NCBI RefSeq assembly: GCF_008831285.2
Contig: NC_045141.1
Location: forward strand, 15,610,106-15,674,105
Reading direction: 5' to 3'
Length of the DNA: 64,000 nucleotides
Source: Nymphaea colorata
Taxonomy: Eukaryota; Streptophyta; Magnoliopsida; Nymphaeales; Nymphaeaceae
Shown one piece after another: positions 24,015-58,801 of this stretch. The translations under genes and the position numbers were made by a program. The notes under the pieces are model-generated. The model had not been told where the DNA came from. It did not search any database and saw only the letters and a program-made list of their open reading frames with translations. The stretch's first letter is position 1, and each line of letters begins with the position of its first letter.

Positions 24015-26644
24015 TGATATATCTCGGTACCTCAAGAGTAGAGCTAATTAGCTAAACAAAGAGAAGTACTTGAATGCAGTTGTTGCTGATCATATTGAAA
24101 CATCTAGTTGGCAATGCATAGCTGTTAGATTCTAAATGAGATTCTGCTGCTTTACCAATCAGACAATCAAGATCACACACTAAATTAGCAGACCAACAAT
24201 TCCTTTGTCATATCCATGCAGGTCGCCTCAGGCATTGTGAATGAAACTTGCAGAAGATGGTCATATAAGACGAAATATCTGCCAAAAAACAAATCAACAA
24301 TTTAGATGAGAAATATGGGTACCTGGAATAACGCATCTTTCAAAATTCCCCCATAATATAAAACATAGCAGAATGTAGATATGTGATGCATGTAGTGTAA
24401 GATCGATTAAATTCATATCTTCAGTTTCAGTATCAAAGATCCAAATTTTTCTCAACAGGGGCATTTACTGAACTAAAAGCTAATTAGGCCAGAACTACGT
24501 TAGATTTGCAAGAAAAGCTACTTAAAATTTAGCAGGATTAGAAATTTCTATTCTACATGTTAATGGAGAGAAAAAGAGGGTGAGAGATTTTTTAGCTTCG
24601 TCATGTACTCTTGTTTTCTCTGTTGCACATAGATGTGGGACCACATCTACATAAAAAAATTTTACAAACTTCTGTTGATGAGGTTGTATTTCAGCATCAG
24701 AACTGCAAGTTCTGGAGATGGCATTTGTATATAACAGGCACTGTAACAAAATGAAAATAATGATGGTGCTAGCAAAAATGGGGCAGTCTGGTCAGACAGA
24801 AGTTTGAAAGGGTTGCAATAGAGATTAAAGCCTGTGAGAAATCACAAACAGGCACAACTTCTTTTGATATTGATGAACCTGAAGCAAGGATAGGCAACAG
24901 AGATCACAGCAAATGCTTTTATCATGAGGCCAGGATGAGCGGTGCGTAAAACTAAATCCTGCAAAATCCCAAATGTGTCTCCATGTGAGTGCATGTATAT
25001 GTCTGTGAGAGTGTGTGTGTGCGTGTGTGTGTGTGTGTGAGAGGGAGAGAGAGGTATGTGTGCATCGAAGTCGCAGGAGAGAGGAAAAGACAGGTCCAAA
25101 CAAGGCAGCGTCTCCTGACTCAAAGAGAAATAGCAAGAATTTCCTCTATCGTCAGTTTATAATGGTAACTCATACGCAGTATCTCTAGTCCGAGAACAAC
25201 GGCAATCATCGAAGCGACAGTTTTCTGTATGTAAGCGAGTAGGTTTTCCCCTTCTCCGACAGCCAGAGGCCCAGAAGGCCCGAAGCGTGGGTGCAGAGAA
25301 AAGGAAAAAAAGGCGGTGACGAAGAAAAAACACATTTTCTCTTTACAGCAAGAGGAGGAAGACATGAAAGTCGAGAACCTCAAACGGGAACCGGGAACCA
25401 ACTCACCGGAGCACCCGACGGCAACAGAAACTAATTCACCGGAATTCCTCTTTCGAGGCTTCCATCTCTCGCCATCACCCCATCTCGCTCGCAACACATA
25501 TAAAGATGGAAACTAGCGAGGTTCCTCGGATCTAGAGGCAGCATCTCGTGCGGCCTTGGATCCGAATTTATACGCTAGATCTGATCCTTTATGCGGCGCA
25601 TTGAAAAAGCAAGTCCACGACGAGTGATCCTATTCGAACTGGTCCGGCCTCAGCCGTCTAAGATCAGCTCCAGCGCGAGCTCACCTTTCAATTGAGGCTT
25701 GAGCCAAGCATAAGCGTGATAAAGCTTGAATATATTAATTCAAAAACTTGCTAATACACATGTTCATAATGTAAGTATTCGAGAAAATGAAATTTGCTGG
25801 CTGTCGAATGAATTAAATTTGTCGTTGAAAATCCTAAAAGCCGTCATTAATGCACCTATTGCAATGGTTTTTAGCGATGTATTTTTCAAAAAAAGCTCAT
25901 CTAACAGCAGCATCAGGCAGCTGACATATTTCAATTCCATGTGAATATATTATTAGTTGTTTATCACATTTTAAAAAATGTAAATGTTAATGAAGTGGAC
26001 TGGTTTTCCGCCCGTGCAGTTTTCCTCTGTATTTATTTTAATCACTCTTATCTCTTGAGTGAGACTGAACCGGCTAGACTTAGCTCAACTCATGCTTAGC
26101 TCGCCTTAAGTTGACGTCGAGTTCAACCATTTATGTGAGTGAGCTCAGCTAACTTTCCCACTTCACACCACCTAACCGGCTCCCTCAACTTTGTTGGTCC
26201 AACCTTTTCCAAGGATTTGCTTATTTGCTTTCCCTTATTATTTCCCGCGTTTGATCACATTCTTATTTCTATTTTAACTTCATGTTCTTGCAAACTGCTG
26301 ATTTGAAAATTAAAAAATTTATTTTTTTATTACAACTTAAATATATGAATCTTTAGTTTAAAGTGATAAGCGAAAGGTTTGATTTCAAATGAGGAATCTT
26401 AAGACACAATAATTATAAAATTTATAGTATACATTTTTTAATTTGTTTAGATTTTAAATCCACGAATTTAATGTCACCGGGATGTTAGATCCGGGACAGT
26501 CAAGTGACGGCTCGGTGGTCATTGGGAAGAAGGAGCTGTGTGGAGGCAACCGCGGATTCTCTCTGCTTCCTTCCCTCCGGAAGTTTTGAAAAGCACAGAG
26601 TCGTTCCCGCAATCCGTGTCCCACAGAATTCTAGCCCTAAGAAA
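24015..26644. other. Divergent upstream region of the LPAT and PLAA genes
   Basis: These two genes are divergent, so both promoters lie in this 2.6-kb interval. The LPAT leader probably extends well beyond 24014 and may be spliced: an AGGTACC donor-like site is seen on the minus strand near 24320, but I cannot define the exon. A (GT)n/(GA)n run is at 25012-25052. The segment 25250-25690 is GC-richer and could be the LPAT transcription start region. No convincing TATA box was found for either gene, and I see no further gene. Confidence 0.5.
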
Positions 26645-51473
<24,829 letters not shown>

Positions 51474-52071
51474 TCATTTACGTGTGAGCAGTCTCACCAC
51501 TGTTTGTCTTTCTTGTTTGACAGCAAGGGTTAAGGCTCACTACTAGGGTTTCCTACGAGTTTATGTGCCACAGCCTTCTTGATGGACGCTCTCTGCATTT
51601 ACAGGACGTACCGTTGAATATGTATCTGGTAAACAGCCATTCCAGAGGGAAGAAAGTAACCGGAATCCACCTGATACTGTCATTATTTACGACACCTGCA
51701 AAGTTTTAGCCTGTGAAATATTCTCTGAAACCTTCCTCTTCATCTTTACTGCAATTGATTCATGTTTCTGGGTTTGTGCTTTGCACATTATTTGAAACAA
51801 GAGAAAACTGATCATTCATGTGTGACAACAATTAATGGGAAAATGGAAGGGGGAAACGAATTCAAAGTAGAATTCAATGTTACGCGTGAGGCTTTAAATT
51901 TCTACCAGAGTTTGCAGTTACGATGGTTATTATTGCAAGTTTTCACAACGGAAAAACTGAGAAGTTGGATACTACAAAAAGTTAAGTTCTGGACACTCTT
52001 CAAGGATTTAGGTTATCGTCTCAGAAAACTGTGTATGCATGCCAGAGGGGGATCGCTGGGTTTCTCCTCTT
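51474..52071. other. 3' region shared by the convergent PLAA and ELO-like genes
   Basis: The PLAA 3' UTR runs into this interval from the left and the ELO-like 3' UTR from the right. No additional gene and no clear polyadenylation signal were identified. A 143-codon plus-strand frame at 51762-52193 runs into the ELO coding region on the opposite strand and is not convincing. Confidence 0.6.
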
Positions 52072-52983
52072 CTAGGCGTCTTTCTTCAGCTCTAACTCAG
52101 ACAACTCTCTTCCACTCTCAGCCACAGCTGCTCTGTGGTGGACATCCACAACCCTTCTACATCTCTGAAGATGTTTTCGGACGTAGAAATTGAGAAAGAG
52201 CAGAAGGAGAGCTCCGTTTAGGAATGAATTGAAGATCCAGGCCCCGATGCCATTGCAACCTTCTTTCCTGAAGTGCAAGAGAAGGACGCCGACATGGGCG
52301 GCGAGGTAGCATCCTAGCAGAAGCATCTGGCAATTGCCGACGACCGGGAAGCACGACGCCCGCCATCCGACGCCCGTCCAGAATCTGTACCCGTACATGA
52401 CGGAGTATATAAGCGTGCTCGCTAGTATGGCGACGACCTGAAATGACTGGGAGAACTCCAGCCACAGGAAGGACATGAAAATGAGGATGGAGTGGTTGAA
52501 GAGGCGGAAGAAGGTGAGCGGCCGTCGCTGGAAGATGAAGAAGACGGTGCGCAGTAGGAGGAGGAAGCGAGAGATGTAGAACGCATAGGACCAGAAGAAG
52601 ACGCGGCCGGAGGGGCGGGTGCCGAGTGGGAAGCAGAGGAGCCACTGGATCGGGGTCTTGCTGCGGCGCCAGAGCCAGCGGGTATCGCGAATCTCTGCGG
52701 CCGTGGACACGCTCAGCCCCACGAAGATCGTCAGGGAGACGAGAGCCACGGCGAGGCTGTGCAGCGCCGGGAGGGGGCCGAGCGGGACGGGGCGCCTGCG
52801 CTTGATGAGGAGGAGGTTGAGGAACAGAGCAATGGCAAGGTAGGCTGCTATGGAGGAGAATAGGAACGACCAAGTTGATCCCCATGAATGGGCACCGCTC
52901 CATCTGAAGCTGACGATAACGGGGTGCTCTGCTAGGTAGAACTGCACCCTCTGGGCTCCCATCCTCACCATCCGCATCGCCAT
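52072..52983 (-). CDS. ELO-family (GNS1/SUR4) membrane protein, HOS3 / 'elongation of fatty acids protein 3-like' type
   Basis: Intronless 303-aa polytopic membrane protein, expected in the ER. It aligns with plant ELO-like proteins of the HOS3 type through STWSFLFSSIAAYLA, GRVFFWSYAFYISRF, FLWLEFSQSFQVVAIL, YGYRFWTGVGWR and GNCQMLLLGC, with about seven hydrophobic segments and a charged C-terminal tail. Classical ELO condensing enzymes extend very-long-chain fatty acids and need a KxxExxDT motif and an HxxHH box. Here the corresponding positions read SRFLLLLRT (~138-146) and RLFNHS (160-165), so only one His of the box remains and the acidic residues are gone. Elongase activity is therefore doubtful. 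The first ATG of the frame is at 52983, with further in-frame ATGs at residues 3, 5 and 8. The coding region is GC-rich. Confidence 0.88.
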   Translation of the reverse strand: MAMRMVRMGAQRVQFYLAEHPVIVSFRWSGAHSWGSTWSFLFSSIAAYLAIALFLNLLLIKRRRPVPLGPLPALHSLAVALVSLTIFVGLSVSTAAEIRDTRWLWRRSKTPIQWLLCFPLGTRPSGRVFFWSYAFYISRFLLLLRTVFFIFQRRPLTFFRLFNHSILIFMSFLWLEFSQSFQVVAILASTLIYSVMYGYRFWTGVGWRASCFPVVGNCQMLLLGCYLAAHVGVLLLHFRKEGCNGIGAWIFNSFLNGALLLLFLNFYVRKHLQRCRRVVDVHHRAAVAESGRELSELELKKDA

Positions 52984-53022
52984 GGTTCTCCTCCTTACTG
53001 ACTCTTCCTGTTACGGGAGGAG

Positions 53023-53024
<2 letters not shown>

Positions 53025-53057
<33 letters not shown>
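53025..53057 (-). repeat. (GA)n tract in the ELO-like 5' leader
   Basis: About 33 bp of TC on the plus strand, i.e. GA in the sense direction, lies 40-75 bp upstream of the start codon at 52983. GA/CT runs are common in plant leaders and core promoters. Confidence 0.7.
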
Positions 53058-53062
<5 letters not shown>

Positions 53063-53159
53063 AACCCCCTTGTTCGTCAGCGGATCTTCTCTCTTTTGTT
53101 GGCTTGTCGGTTGTCACCTTGCTTCTGCCTTCGATGTGTACCCGTGGTTGGTCTTGAAG

Positions 53160-53165
53160 TATATA
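53160..53165 (-). promoter_or_regulatory. Candidate TATA box of the ELO-like gene
   Basis: The minus strand reads GCTATATAC, 177 bp upstream of the start codon. A start site ~30 bp downstream would give a leader of about 145 nt that includes the GA tract. Prediction only. Confidence 0.45.
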
Positions 53166-53279
53166 GCTCGGCCAATTTTTCTCTTTCCACTGCTGCGGGT
53201 CTTGTTTGCTCCCGTCTGTAGGCAGCGTTAGACCCTGGTGGTCGGAGCACCTTTTTAATATCCCAGTTTGATGGGGCTT

Positions 53280-53523
53280 CCTGTCAGCTTTAGTAAATGA
53301 AGCCGAACCCATCTCCATTCTTGGTTAGTCGTCAGGTGGCCTTAGCTGGGCCGTTGATCGTCAAAGACCAGAGATGTGCGGTGCCTGAATAAACCACGCT
53401 CCCTGTCAGCTTTAGTAAATGAAGCTGAACCCACCTCCATTCTTGGTTAGCCGTCAGGTGGCCTCGGCTGGGCCGTTGATCGTCAAAGACCAGAGATGTG
53501 CGGTGTCTGAATAAACCATCCTC
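53280..53523. repeat. 122-bp tandem duplication upstream of the ELO-like gene
   Basis: Units 53280-53401 and 53402-53523 align without gaps, with about ten substitutions over 122 bp. Shared stretches include TCGTCAAAGACCAGAGATGT and CTCCATTCTTGGTTAG. The pair is ~300 bp from the ELO-like start codon, just upstream of the candidate TATA box, so it may duplicate promoter elements. It also contributes to a meaningless minus-strand frame at 53454-53831. Confidence 0.9.
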
Positions 53524-54952
53524 CCCCCAAAACCAAAATCAGGCTTGGACGGCCTTCGTGTCACGTTGTCCTTCTGCCCTTTTTTGTCAGAGACAGCCAA
53601 AAGGTCTCGGAAAAGGCGCTGGGATGTTACGGCTCTTTGGGATCTAGGAAGATGGGTGTGATCATGTTCCCCGTCTGAAACCCACGAGGTTCCGGCTCTG
53701 GAAGCGATGGAATTGTCTCCGCGTCGAAGCCCCTTCTTCGTCCTCGGGCTAAAATTCGATTCGATGCTTAGGGTGATCTTCGTGGTTATTGGATTCTGTG
53801 AAGTGTTAATTGTGGTTGAGGCGGTGCCCACAGGCCTGATTCTTTCGGGAGGGAAGAAGCGGTGTGCTGGATGAGGCCCCGTTTTTCTTCGGTTGAGTGG
53901 CGTGTCCTCATCGTTGTCCGATGGGGCGATGTTCTCTCTTGTATGTTGGGAACGAGTCTGTGGTTAAGGTAGCGGCCGCGTATTTGTTGATCTAGAAAAA
54001 AGAAGAAATTGTTGGCTGCGTTGAGTCCCTCTTTTGTTTTGGAGTGAAAAGGTTTGCCTTGTTCCGTTTACGAACGTCTTTCTTTGACCTCGATTTTTGA
54101 AACAGTTTTGTGACTTTTGTCTCGAAGACCGAACTGCTATCGGATGGCCATGGGAAAACGCTTGCATGGGCAGAGGGACCGATTCAGGTAACGAGTAGGT
54201 GGAGGTGATGGTTAGAGATGCTAGTCGATATCAGGTAGCCCCCCCTTTCTGTACTGTTTTCTGACGGTCTGACGTTAATTCATGCCATGCGGTGTATATA
54301 TAATAACACTTTTTTTTGGCATCAAGGATCATTGGACTATAGAGTGGTGTTGGAGTCCCATAGTCCTATTTCTGTGGGCGCTGCCACAATAGGCAGCGGC
54401 TGGCGAGTTGTATTATTAATGCCTCTGATCTATATAGCCCATGAGCATTGTACTAAGTCCTACGGTACATTCAACTTGTAGGGATCTATAAGGTGGAGAC
54501 AAAAAATAATTTTGGAGCCAGGAGGATATATATTTTATTTCTTATAGATTTCGCGGGCGGCCGTTTTTATAATTTTTTGGAGAGATACGAAGGTTTTTTC
54601 TTAAAAAGCAAATGTATGTTACTTCTGAGAATCTGCAGGGCCTCATTTGGCTACGCCCCTGGTCGGACTCGTTATATAAGATAGGCCATTGCTTAATTTT
54701 ACATAGAATAAGTTTTATGTGACAATTAAGTGTATTTTTTTTATATATTTTATGCTTAAGAAGGATAGTGAAAAAGAAAAATGACCACCAAAAGAGGTAT
54801 GAAAGGGTATCAAATTGCAGAATCTTGATTGAGTCTCAACCATAGCTACAGAAAATGTCTTTTTATAAAAGAACACGCTAAAAGGTTAAAACTGGTCTGC
54901 TGAAAAAGATGAGATTTTTTTACATTTGTCAGAAAAACGAAAAAAATAAATG

Positions 54953-55190
54953 TCACGCAAACAAACAAGAGATATCATTTTGATTAATCTTGGTAGATGC
55001 CATGTACTGCGGAAGGTCTCTTGAAAGACTGCGCACAGCCAGAAAAAGATGAAGGACATCCTCCTCCTCTTGTGCACATAGCGGGCACGTGCTTGCAAGT
55101 TCAAAGCCTATTCGCTTTAGGTTCGATTCCACGTGAACTCTTTCATGCAAGATCAGCCAAGCTGGAAACTTGGAGCGAGGAGTAGAGCCC
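54953..55190 (-). pseudogene. LINE (non-LTR retrotransposon) fragment, zf-RVT domain
   Basis: The minus strand encodes a piece of the zinc-binding domain that follows the reverse transcriptase in plant LINE elements: LHERVHVESNLKRIGFELAS, then TCPLCAQEEEDVLHLF. CPLC and the E-E-D-x-x-H-L-F motif are the hallmark. The rest of the reverse transcriptase and endonuclease are absent and the frame decays downstream, so this is a dead fragment. Because it is short, its boundaries are approximate. Confidence 0.75.
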
Positions 55191-55235
55191 GACCCCTATA
55201 TTGTACGGCTTGGGAAGAAAATTCATACCAGTTTT

Positions 55236-55302
<67 letters not shown>
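55236..55302. repeat. Compound (GT)n-(GA)n microsatellite
   Basis: About 23 bp of GT repeat directly followed by ~44 bp of GA repeat, next to the LINE fragment. Confidence 0.95.
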
Positions 55303-55306
<4 letters not shown>

Positions 55307-55608
55307 CGACTTAATTCCCAATTTTCTTCAACTCAGGGGTCTACCCTCTAGGGAGATTGCTTCATGGTTTTGCATTCCAGTTCAGTAAGAAGCTTAGTAA
55401 AAGCCATGTAGATCTCCCTAGACAAACTCGTTGAACACCTTAAAGTTGAAAAGAGTTCAAGAATTCAATAGTCATTTTCCACTCTCCGGGTACAATTCAA
55501 CTATAGTTCCGTCCTCCGTTTAGATTCAGATTTTCACTCAACGGTAATCTAGCATTTCAGATTCAGCTCTGTGCGGAGTTCGATCTGCTTTGGAACACTA
55601 CTTTAGAA

Positions 55609-56141
55609 TAAAGTTGGGCATTGGGCCTGGCCACGCCAGCCCAAGGCTTGGCAAAGTCAGGTTTGGGCAGGCTTGAATCTCTTGCCTACACCTAGGTTTT
55701 GGCAGGCTTGAATCTCTTACCTACACCTCAAACCTGGTCTGCTTAGTTATTGGGCTGGAGCCGACCGTCAACTTTATACCCGTCTAGATGTCTACCCATA
55801 TTTGTAACCATTAATGTTTTATATTTTAATATCTAAGAAACCTTTAACGATGTGCCAATAGTTTCTAAGGGTGCTATCAGCGACACATAAAGAGTTTCTA
55901 TGGAGGTCATTGGTGATGCACGAAAAGTTTCTAAGCAAGCCGATTACAAGTATGATATGTCGTGCGTGTGTGTTATATATATATGGCAGAGTCATACCCG
56001 AATTGAGGCCAGCCTGGCTCAGCAAATTTTTTCAATCGGGCCAGCCCAAGTGCCAAAGAACCAGCCCAAGCCCAGCCCCAGCCCCTTGAGATTGAATATC
56101 TAACTACTCATCAGGTACCCAGCCCATTGCCCACCCTTAAT
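55609..56141. mobile_element. TIR element with GGGCCTGG-rich termini (~530 bp)
   Basis: The left end reads ATAAAGTTGGGCATTGGGCC. The reverse complement of the right end (near 56120-56141) reads ATTAAGGGTGGGCAATGGGC, so the two ends form an imperfect ~19-bp terminal inverted repeat. Inside, a ~38-bp phrase containing TGGGCAGGCTTGAATCTCTT is repeated (about 55658-55690 and 55698-55730). No target duplication is clear. Similar GGCCTGCCCAACCTGA/GGGCCAGACC words occur near 39945-40140 and 21170-21360. Confidence 0.5.
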
Positions 56142-56949
56142 TTAGACTAGGATGACTATGCCTATGACACAATATCATGTTTGAAATGGTATTCATAATG
56201 AGTATTCACCTTGTGTGATATATACAAACCTACTCCATCCCATTATTTCTGTATCCTTGGGAGCTTTTCCGATTTCGGATCGCCATTCACAACTTGCAAA
56301 ACTGATAATTCTGAGCATACATGTGCACAATAATTGGTTGGTATTCTCCAATTAGTTGGTCAGGTTGGTGGATTGGTGAAAGTTCGACTATCAGTTTGAT
56401 TTTCTTAGGTGCTATTTCTCTATATTGCAAACAGTAGCTGACTTTACTGTGGAATTGAAAGAAGTAGTTGTAAGTTCACCCATGACTTAAACGTCAGAAA
56501 TGCGAGGGACTTTGGCATTTGTCCAGACATCCTTCTCCCTGAAATTATTTTAAAGAGATCCCATAGACCTAGGTTTTAGAGGGTGTTTGTAATTGGAATC
56601 ATATACTCCAAAGAATACAACAATCCTGTTACCAAATGCCCTCTTAAGGGCAATAGTAAAGCACATTCTGGTGGCTGTATTCTACACTTTAACTTGAAAA
56701 AAAAGTGCCCGTTACTGAAAAATTCTTTCGTTGTCCGGCTAAATTAGATGCATACAGGTAAGCAAATTGAAAAGAATCCAAACTTAATTGTACAACTAAA
56801 AGTTATGCATGTTTTCTGTAAAAAGTTCAATACCCTGTGAAGACCGAGCAGCCGCTGCCCACATGACGTAGTGTCCGCCAATATGCCATTCCTTTCACTT
56901 GTAATATTGTCAGACTTTTTGTTGATAATACTCCACAAACTGCAGATCA

Positions 56950-57385
56950 CATTCGGATTTAAGAAATGACATCTGATTGGATACAGATTTGGATTAGAAC
57001 ATAGATAAATATGTGATTGAATTTGGATTTGGATTTGGATTTGATTTAAGTTTTACATAAATATTCTATATCCAATACACTTACAGTTTAAAAATCGAAC
57101 ACATTTGGTTTAAATTTGGATTTATATTTGAATATGAATGTGAAAAATCAGATTTCAAATAAGTTTGAATGCTTGCTCGGGTTAGCAGGAGACCTGTTGG
57201 GCAGACATTATAGAACAACACCTTCTGATGAGAGATACGAGCAAGAGGCTTCGATTTTGGATTCAAATTCATATAAGTCTTTTCTTTATCTATATTCCAA
57301 TCTGAATTTGAATAGGAGTATATGAATATGAAACATATATGGTTGAAAGTATGTTTGATTTGAATCTGATCTCTTAACATTCTTG
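56950..57385 (+). repeat. Dispersed repeat, copy C
   Basis: The core GATTTAAGAAATGACATCTG at 56956 and the following ~14 bp match the copy at 18554 with only a few substitutions. The flanking sequence consists of GGATTTGGATTTG and GAATTTGAATA words, as in the other copies. A GC-richer insert-like stretch at ~57170-57255 (GCTTGCTCGGGTTAGCAGG...) interrupts it. Confidence 0.6.
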
Positions 57386-58000
57386 TTGCAAGAGTTCAAG
57401 CTCTCCCTTTCAAACGAAATTGTTGAGCGACTGGCCTTCCGATTATATGGGACTAGGTTTACTCTGTATGGAATAGATTACTAAGCTGTATCATGGCTAT
57501 GCAAAAATGATATTAAAATCGTAATGCTTGAAGTTGTTGGTGCAAATTTTTCCATATGCATGCAATTTATATTGCTTATTGGACAATAATTTTATCACTG
57601 GAACTTTGTGGATTCCTATCCGCAGCTTTTTTTAATGGAAGTCCGCATCCCAATCTTTTCCCATTTTTATGTTTGTAATGTAAATGGAACAACTCTTTCC
57701 TTTTCTTTTCTGAACAAAATCTTTCTGAGTTTCTTTTAGTTAGCTTCGAATCAGAGATGGAAAGTATTTTGCTCCAAGTGAAAATATTTGATGTATATAT
57801 TTTTACGTTTCTGACATGGAAAACCCGGGCAAATCAAGGATGAAAGAGAAATCTTGGACAATATCAACAACACAATCAAACAACGAATGATTCATCTCTG
57901 AACGTCCAACACCCTAAATCCATTATTCAGCTTCTTCTGTCAATGATAATGGATTCAAGCTAATCCTTTTAACCTCTTCTTACTTCTCTTCGATAGACGT

Positions 58001-58801
58001 CCCAAAAATCCATTTTTTGCTCGCGCGGACCGTTAACCTCAGTTGGTCCTCCGCGATGGAATCGGCTCTTTCGATGTGCATCAGACGATAGAAGCTCCCA
58101 GCAGCAGGTTTAAGGTCGAACCCCTCCCATCAATGGCATGCATTGGGCCTTTCTGCTAGCGCAACTCCCACTCCGTCCTTTTCTGGAACGAGATGAGGGT
58201 TTCCCTCTCCTTTTCTCATTTTGGTTTTCTTTCGGAGGCTTCAGTGGCGGACTGGCCGTTCCTGTGCTTCCTGATTGTTTGCGGAGTTTGAACGTAGAAG
58301 ATGAATTTCATGGGCTGTTGAACTCCGTAGGGTTTTGCTGTTACGGATGCCTTTTAGTGTTTGTTTTTGGGCATTCTTCTTCTCATTGGCGTTACGCGTT
58401 GCATAGCTGTGTTCAATTTGGTCGAATTTCTGTTTGGGGATGAAATTGAGCAAACTTGAGTGAATATCTAGATGTATGGATTATCGAGGGGACCATGCAT
58501 GTTTTACCTTTGATTTGTGCTGTTTTTCTGCGTTTTTTGTTTGGATTTTACTGCTGCTGTTTTTTTCCCTACTTTCGTTGTATGTCTACCATTTTTCATG
58601 TTAAGATTCTAATTTAATGCTAATAGACTCCAAAATGTAGTCATGTTTCATGTTCTTTAGTCACATAATTTATAAAGGACATTGCTTATCTCTACCTAGT
58701 GTATTTTAAAATTGAGTCCAGGCGAAGCTACCGTGAGATTCAAGTGCATTTATTTTCTTAACTGTGCCAGGATAAACATTGATTGTAGAAGAAAGCTGCC
58801 A
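58001..58801 (+). promoter_or_regulatory. Probable promoter and spliced 5' leader of the FolB gene
   Basis: GC-richer sequence at ~58010-58110 resembles a first, non-coding exon ending AGCAGCAG before a GT at 58108. A plausible acceptor GTCCAG lies at 58716-58721, which would remove a ~614-bp leader intron. The putative first exon has an upstream ATG at 58056 with an 11-codon reading frame ending in TAG at 58089-58091. All splice assignments here are predictions. Confidence 0.4.

Larger units (their letters stand above)
53524..58000. other. Intergenic DNA between the ELO-like and FolB genes
   Basis: About 4.5 kb with no supportable intact gene. It holds a LINE remnant (~54953-55190), a (GT)n-(GA)n microsatellite (55236-55302), a TIR element rich in GGGCCTGGCC/GCCCAGCCC words (~55609-56141) and dispersed-repeat copy C (~56950-57385). 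A fragment ending TTGGCTACGCCCCTGG near 54650-54662 has a hAT-like terminus, but its other end was not found. Confidence 0.6.

Noticed and set aside
25120-25497. 125-codon minus-strand frame upstream of LPAT as a possible extra N-terminal exon
   Set aside because: The LPAT frame already starts with a good ATG and the segment resembles no transit or membrane sequence; more likely 5' leader or promoter.
25497-25505. CATATAAAG on the plus strand as a TATA box
   Set aside because: No plus-strand gene starts within 1.1 kb; the next start codon on this strand is at 26645.
52157-52903. 248-codon alternative frame inside the ELO-like gene
   Set aside because: Pro/His/Arg-rich out-of-frame translation of a GC-rich gene; the 303-aa frame has clear homology and hydrophobic segments.
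53454-53831. 125-codon minus-strand frame upstream of the ELO-like gene
   Set aside because: It runs through one unit of the 122-bp duplication and has no recognisable domain.
58138-58443. 101-codon hydrophobic frame upstream of FolB
   Set aside because: It lies in what is probably a leader intron; hydrophobicity comes from T-rich sequence.
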